NCBI RefSeq assembly: GCF_020171745.1
Contig: NZ_JAIVAH010000018.1
Coordinates: 248,001-312,000, forward strand
Length of the DNA stretch: 64,000 nucleotides
Origin: Prescottella equi
GTDB lineage: Bacteria > Actinomycetota > Actinomycetes > Mycobacteriales > Mycobacteriaceae
Direction: 5' to 3'
Part shown: one piece after another, positions 61,164 to 64,000 of the stretch
Layout: each line of letters opens with the position of its first letter
Position numbering within the stretch: the first letter of the stretch is position 1
The notes under the pieces: generated by a model
Told to the model about the DNA's origin: nothing
Databases searched by the model: none
What the model saw: the letters and a program-made list of their open reading frames with translations, nothing else
Program-made: the position numbers and the translations under genes

Positions 61164-61268
61164 ATGATCAGCATCAACGATCTCTTCGCCGTCGTGCTCA
61201 ACCTGGGGCTTTCGATCGGTTCCGCCGGATTCGAACTGAACACGTCCGTTCAGAACCCGGTGGACTGA
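61164..61268 (+). CDS. 34-residue small peptide gene
   Basis: MISINDLFAVVLNLGLSIGS then AGFELNTSVQNPVD. GGGAG seven bases upstream of the ATG is a good ribosome binding site, a hairpin terminator starts 17 bp after the stop, and the intergenic position divergent from the NERD gene is ideal for a small monocistronic gene. The peptide is hydrophobic and possibly membrane-associated or porin-like (PorA/PorH-type proteins are this small in corynebacteria). No homology can be claimed. Confidence 0.5.
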   Translation: MISINDLFAVVLNLGLSIGSAGFELNTSVQNPVD

Positions 61269-61284
61269 CGCCCCGATCCCGACT

Positions 61285-61313
61285 GTGCCCCCGGCGAAAC
61301 CGTCCGGGGGCAC
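61285..61313 (+). terminator. hairpin terminator after the 34-residue gene
   Basis: 10-bp arms GTGCCCCCGG and CCGGGGGCAC with loop CGAAACCGT, followed by GGTCTTCTT. Supports the small upstream frame as a transcribed unit. Confidence 0.75.
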
Positions 61314-61376
61314 GGTCTTCTTCGGCGAGGTGGCGATCTGCACTTCCACCACTCGAGCGGTCGGTAACCTGTCCAG

Positions 61377-61913
61377 GTGTTTCTGACCCGGATAGTCGCT
61401 GATCGGATCCCGGCCCGCCTGTTGTCGGTGTTCGTGCGCAACGCGGAACTGGTGAAGTTCCTGACGGTGGGGTCGATCGCGTTCGTCGCGACGTCGGTGC
61501 TGTTCTTCGGGCTGAAGTGGACCATCCTCGAGGGCAAGCCGGTCACCGCCAACGTCGTGGCCGTGCTGATCGCGACCGTGCTCTCCTACGTTCTCAACCG
61601 GGAATGGGCCTTCACCGCCCGCGGCGGTCGGGAGCGACGACACGAAGCCGCTCTGTTCTTCGTGGTCGCGAGTGTCGGACTGGCGATCAACCAGTTGCCA
61701 CTGGCGGTGTCCCGGTATGCCTTCGGCTTCGAGACACCGCACGTGTCGCACATGACGGAGAACATCGCCGACTTCGTCAGTGCCACCATCATCGGAACCC
61801 TCCTCGCGACCGTGTTCCGTTGGTGGGCCATGCGCAAGTTCGTGTTTCCGGCCGCGATTGTTCCGCAACAGGTGGACGTCGAAGCAGCACAATCGGACCC
61901 GGCCGACCTCTGA
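61377..61913 (+). CDS. GtrA-family membrane protein
   Basis: 178 residues with four helices: LVKFLTVGSIAFVATSVLFF, TANVVAVLIATVLSYVLNRE with WAFTARGG, ALFFVVASVGLAINQLPLAV and FVSATIIGTLLATVFRWWAM with RKFVF. The YVLNREWAF and RWWAMRKFVF motifs are diagnostic of GtrA. Members help flip or export polyprenyl-linked sugars for cell-surface glycan synthesis. The GTG at 61377 is the start. It is convergent with the hypothetical gene at 61931, 17 bp away. Confidence 0.9.
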   Translation: MFLTRIVADRIPARLLSVFVRNAELVKFLTVGSIAFVATSVLFFGLKWTILEGKPVTANVVAVLIATVLSYVLNREWAFTARGGRERRHEAALFFVVASVGLAINQLPLAVSRYAFGFETPHVSHMTENIADFVSATIIGTLLATVFRWWAMRKFVFPAAIVPQQVDVEAAQSDPADL

Positions 61914-61930
61914 ACCGCAGGTCGGGATGA

Positions 61931-62518
61931 TCAGCCTCCGCCGCCGGCCTCGGTGGCGTGAATCCCCATACCGTATTCGTGGCGCAGTCCGCCGCGCGCC
62001 ATCAATTCGGCCGCGTGCGGTAGCACCGGACGCGGACCGATGGTGTCGACGGCCAACCGCCGGATTGCACGGTTGAGCCTGCTCGAGGCTTTCGTCACGG
62101 CCGACCAGTCCCAGTCCGCGGGGTCGCCCAGTTCCGGATACGTTGCGGCCCAGGCACCGGCACGCTTGACCGTGTTGTGGTTGGTGCGACTCCGACGCAA
62201 CTCACCTCGCCACGGACCGCCATAGTCGAGCTGGATGAGCCCCCAGCCTTCGCAGGTGTACCGGAAATCCGCGGCATCACTGCCGTCCGGTTCCAGATCG
62301 ATCCGGCTCGCCAGCGGCTCCGGACCTGATCCCGAAACGAGCAGCATGAGAGATCGCCCCTGTCGACAGTCGGGGACGTCTGCGGCGGCCGAGAATTCCC
62401 TCAGGTCCGCGCCGGGCTCGGAATCGGCCTCGAAGACGCGGAACAGTCCTGTCTCGAAGACCGCCCCCACCACTGCCCGCCAGTCGCCGTCAGCTGCATA
62501 GAAGTCCAGATTCGGCAC
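61931..62518 (-). CDS. hypothetical protein
   Basis: 195 residues. VPNLDFYAADGDWRAVVGAV and FETGLFRVFEADSEPGADLR at the start, with a Trp/Gly-rich middle (RYTCEGWGLIQLDYGGPWRG, ELRRSRTNHNTVKRAGAW), and a basic C-terminal part. No export or membrane signal. The motifs look conserved and well-folded, and GC3 is high as expected for a native gene, but I recognise no family. Start GTG at 62518. It lies 55 bp downstream of the HAD gene on the same strand. Confidence 0.7.
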   Translation of the reverse strand: MPNLDFYAADGDWRAVVGAVFETGLFRVFEADSEPGADLREFSAAADVPDCRQGRSLMLLVSGSGPEPLASRIDLEPDGSDAADFRYTCEGWGLIQLDYGGPWRGELRRSRTNHNTVKRAGAWAATYPELGDPADWDWSAVTKASSRLNRAIRRLAVDTIGPRPVLPHAAELMARGGLRHEYGMGIHATEAGGGG

Positions 62519-62573
62519 CGGCCCACTATGCCACCGAAATCGGCGTTCCCGACCGGCGCTCGCCGCAAGCCCG

Positions 62574-63245
62574 TCAGAGCAGATCGGCCAGCGGACTGCG
62601 ACCGAGTTCGTGGCGCAGCGCGTCGACGTCGTCGCAGCAGTGGTCGGCGCCCGCCTCGGCGAGTTCCCCGCGTGAGATCCCACCGCTGAGGACCCCGACG
62701 GTGGGCAGTCCCACAGCCCGGCATGCACGCATGTCCCAGACGCTGTCGCCCACGAAAACCGCCCTGCGCGCATCGGTTCCGGCACGTTCCAGCGCGATCT
62801 GCACGATCGTGGGGTCGGGTTTCGCGGTCTCGACGTCCTCGCCGCTCGTGACCGCGTACAGCACGGATTCGCTGTCGAGCAGTCGACGGAGGATGGCCAA
62901 CTCGTCGGCGGGCGCGGACGTCGCCAACACCACTCGCAGGCCGCTTTCGTGCAGTTGCGCGAGGATCTCCCGTGCACCGGGCAGCAGCCGCAACTGATCC
63001 GCGGCGTTCTTGTAGAAACGCGAGTGCCCTTCGTCGACACGATCGGCGGTGTCATCGTCGATCCCGGGACACACGCCGCGGATCAGACTCGAGCCGTCCA
63101 TTCCGATGGCGCGGTGGATCCGCCACGTGGGCACGGTCAGGCCCGCGTCGGTGAACGCGCGGTGCCACGCGTCAGCATGCAGGTAATTCGAGTCGACGAG
63201 CGTGCCGTCGATGTCGAACAGCACCGCTGCGGGAAATTCGGACAT
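62574..63245 (-). CDS. HAD-superfamily phosphatase (phosphoglycolate phosphatase-like)
   Basis: 223 residues. HAD motif I AAVLFDIDGTLVDSNYLHAD with the nucleophile Asp, motif II VVLATSAPADELAILRRLL, motif III Lys in DVETAKPDPTIVQIALE and motif IV AVFVGDSVWDMRACRAVGL. The helical cap (AWHRAFTDAGLTVPTWRIHR) is C1-type as in phosphoglycolate phosphatases and beta-phosphoglucomutases. Substrate cannot be told. The ATG at 63245 starts the gene. Confidence 0.88.
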   Translation of the reverse strand: MSEFPAAVLFDIDGTLVDSNYLHADAWHRAFTDAGLTVPTWRIHRAIGMDGSSLIRGVCPGIDDDTADRVDEGHSRFYKNAADQLRLLPGAREILAQLHESGLRVVLATSAPADELAILRRLLDSESVLYAVTSGEDVETAKPDPTIVQIALERAGTDARRAVFVGDSVWDMRACRAVGLPTVGVLSGGISRGELAEAGADHCCDDVDALRHELGRSPLADLL

Positions 63246-63350
63246 CTCGACCCACGCCCCTCACGTCCATCGTGTGCGCCGCGCGCGTTCTCTCAGGCTA
63301 ACGGGACCGGGCCGACCCTGCGCGGCTGCTGCCGTGTCCGGCACGCCACC

Positions 63351-63530
63351 TCAGACGGAGTGGACGTGCGCCCGCACGCCGTGCACGCCGAACAGGATGA
63401 GGAGCTCGACCGCACCGCCGTCGGCGCTGTCGGGGCCCGACCGTGCCGAGTACGTCCTCCGCTGCGGGGTCCATCCGATCAGGTCGCCTTGCCAGAACCG
63501 CAAGTTCGCGTGCCGAATCACCGGGTGCAC
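63351..63530 (-). CDS. 59-residue unannotated small protein
   Basis: The frame reads VHPVIRHANLRFWQGDLIGW, TPQRRTYSARSGPDSADGGA, VELLILFGVHGVRAHVHSV and stop. The start GTG at 63530 has no strong ribosome binding site. Codon third positions are mostly G or C in this frame, and the composition is protein-like with aromatic and hydrophobic blocks. It is divergent from the DinB/DUF664 gene by 42 bp. I recognise no family. It is shorter than a typical gene-finder cut-off and easily missed. Confidence 0.5.
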   Translation of the reverse strand: MHPVIRHANLRFWQGDLIGWTPQRRTYSARSGPDSADGGAVELLILFGVHGVRAHVHSV

Positions 63531-63572
63531 GGCAAGACTGGGGCGTCCGAGTCAACGACGAAGGAGACCACC

Positions 63573-64000
63573 ATGCCGACCTCACGCGTCGTGCGCCGCG
63601 CCGACACCCCACCTCCGCGCGCCGGGAACAGCGAGTCCGAGACCCTGCGCGCCTTCCTCGACTATCTCCGGGCTTCCCTGGTCGCCAAGGTCGAGGACGC
63701 ACCCGAACCACAGGTCCGGACCGCCGGGGTGCCGTCGGGCACGAACCTGCTGGGTCTGCTGAACCATCTGACTTGCGTCGAGCGTTCGCTCTTCCTCGGC
63801 GAGCGAGTCACCAACTGGAAGGCGACCTTTCACGCGCCGAAGTCGGCCACGGTGGCCGACGTGGCCGCCCGTTACCGCGACGCCGTCCGGGAGTCGAACA
63901 CTGTGCTGGACGAATGCACCGATCTCGGTGCGCCGGTCCCGCGCCCGCGGGACAACGATCGCGCACCGAGTGTCCGCTGGGCCCTGACCCACATGATCGA
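63573..64000 (+). CDS. DinB/DUF664 family protein, truncated by the window end
   Basis: 142 codons visible, no stop before the window end. AAGGAG lies 6 bases before the ATG. DYLRASLVAKVEDAPEPQVR, GTNLLGLLNHLTCVERSLFL with the His that binds the metal, and RWALTHMI at the edge, the start of the conserved RW-LTHMIEETARHAGH-type end of DUF664 proteins. These DinB-fold proteins bind a metal and may be mycothiol-dependent transferases. The rest of the gene should continue about 40 codons beyond the window. Confidence 0.85.
   Translation, partial: MPTSRVVRRADTPPPRAGNSESETLRAFLDYLRASLVAKVEDAPEPQVRTAGVPSGTNLLGLLNHLTCVERSLFLGERVTNWKATFHAPKSATVADVAARYRDAVRESNTVLDECTDLGAPVPRPRDNDRAPSVRWALTHMI

Overview
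The window is high-GC actinobacterial DNA, most likely from a mycolic-acid-containing genus such as Rhodococcus or a close relative. The support is an Lsr2 nucleoid protein, an IdeR/DtxR-type iron box, KstR-like steroid boxes, a mycofactocin-type SDR, a mycothiol-dependent isomerase-like protein, MMPL and GtrA proteins, a CtaD oxidase subunit, many GTG starts and frequent 4-bp ATGA/GTGA gene overlaps. No species assignment is possible from the sequence alone.

Left end (1-3.4 kb): a debris zone with gene fragments. It holds a DUF6615-like N-terminus, a small HTH protein, a compound 63-bp inverted repeat, an Ig-like surface-protein fragment interrupted by the 3' end of an IS transposase, and a decayed VOC gene. 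From 3.4 to 8.2 kb a four-gene overlapping operon (amine oxidase, SRPBCC, PfkB kinase, class II aldolase) faces a TetR gene across a perfect 28-bp palindrome; an intact copy of the decayed VOC gene follows. From 8.2 to 16.4 kb: a second VOC protein, a DNA glycosylase-like protein, membrane and DUF5701 proteins, an iron-box-controlled enterochelin-esterase/siderophore-binding pair, an aspartate aminotransferase, the SRP RNA, tRNA-Ser(GGA) and a barstar-domain protein.

Middle (16.4-45 kb): mostly chromosomal housekeeping and metabolism. It includes ctaD, a queuosine-related group (gluQ, a QueT/YhhQ-type transporter, tgt), a methyltransferase, DUF1206, an HsaA-like flavin monooxygenase behind two KstR-like boxes, F420/PPOX and YCII proteins, DUF6414, an acyl-CoA dehydrogenase coupled to a heterodimeric ABC exporter, a TetR-MMPL pair, an Rrf2 regulator facing a sterol-desaturase-family hydroxylase, YceI, a MerR-beta-clamp fusion, and a MarR-MFS pair.

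Right part (45-64 kb): an orphan family 5 solute-binding lipoprotein, a mycofactocin-type SDR with IclR, and a SnoaL-like protein lead into the most striking locus. A TetR gene heads a leftward run cysQ-cysD-cysNC (PAPS synthesis and PAP recycling). Across a 70-bp near-perfect palindrome it faces a rightward run of SDR, sulfotransferase, alkyl-sulfatase-like metallo-hydrolase and old yellow enzyme. I infer a dedicated, TetR-controlled sulfonation/desulfation module. The window ends with NERD, Lsr2 and an unknown partner gene, GtrA, an unknown protein, a HAD phosphatase, a small unannotated gene and a truncated DinB/DUF664 gene.
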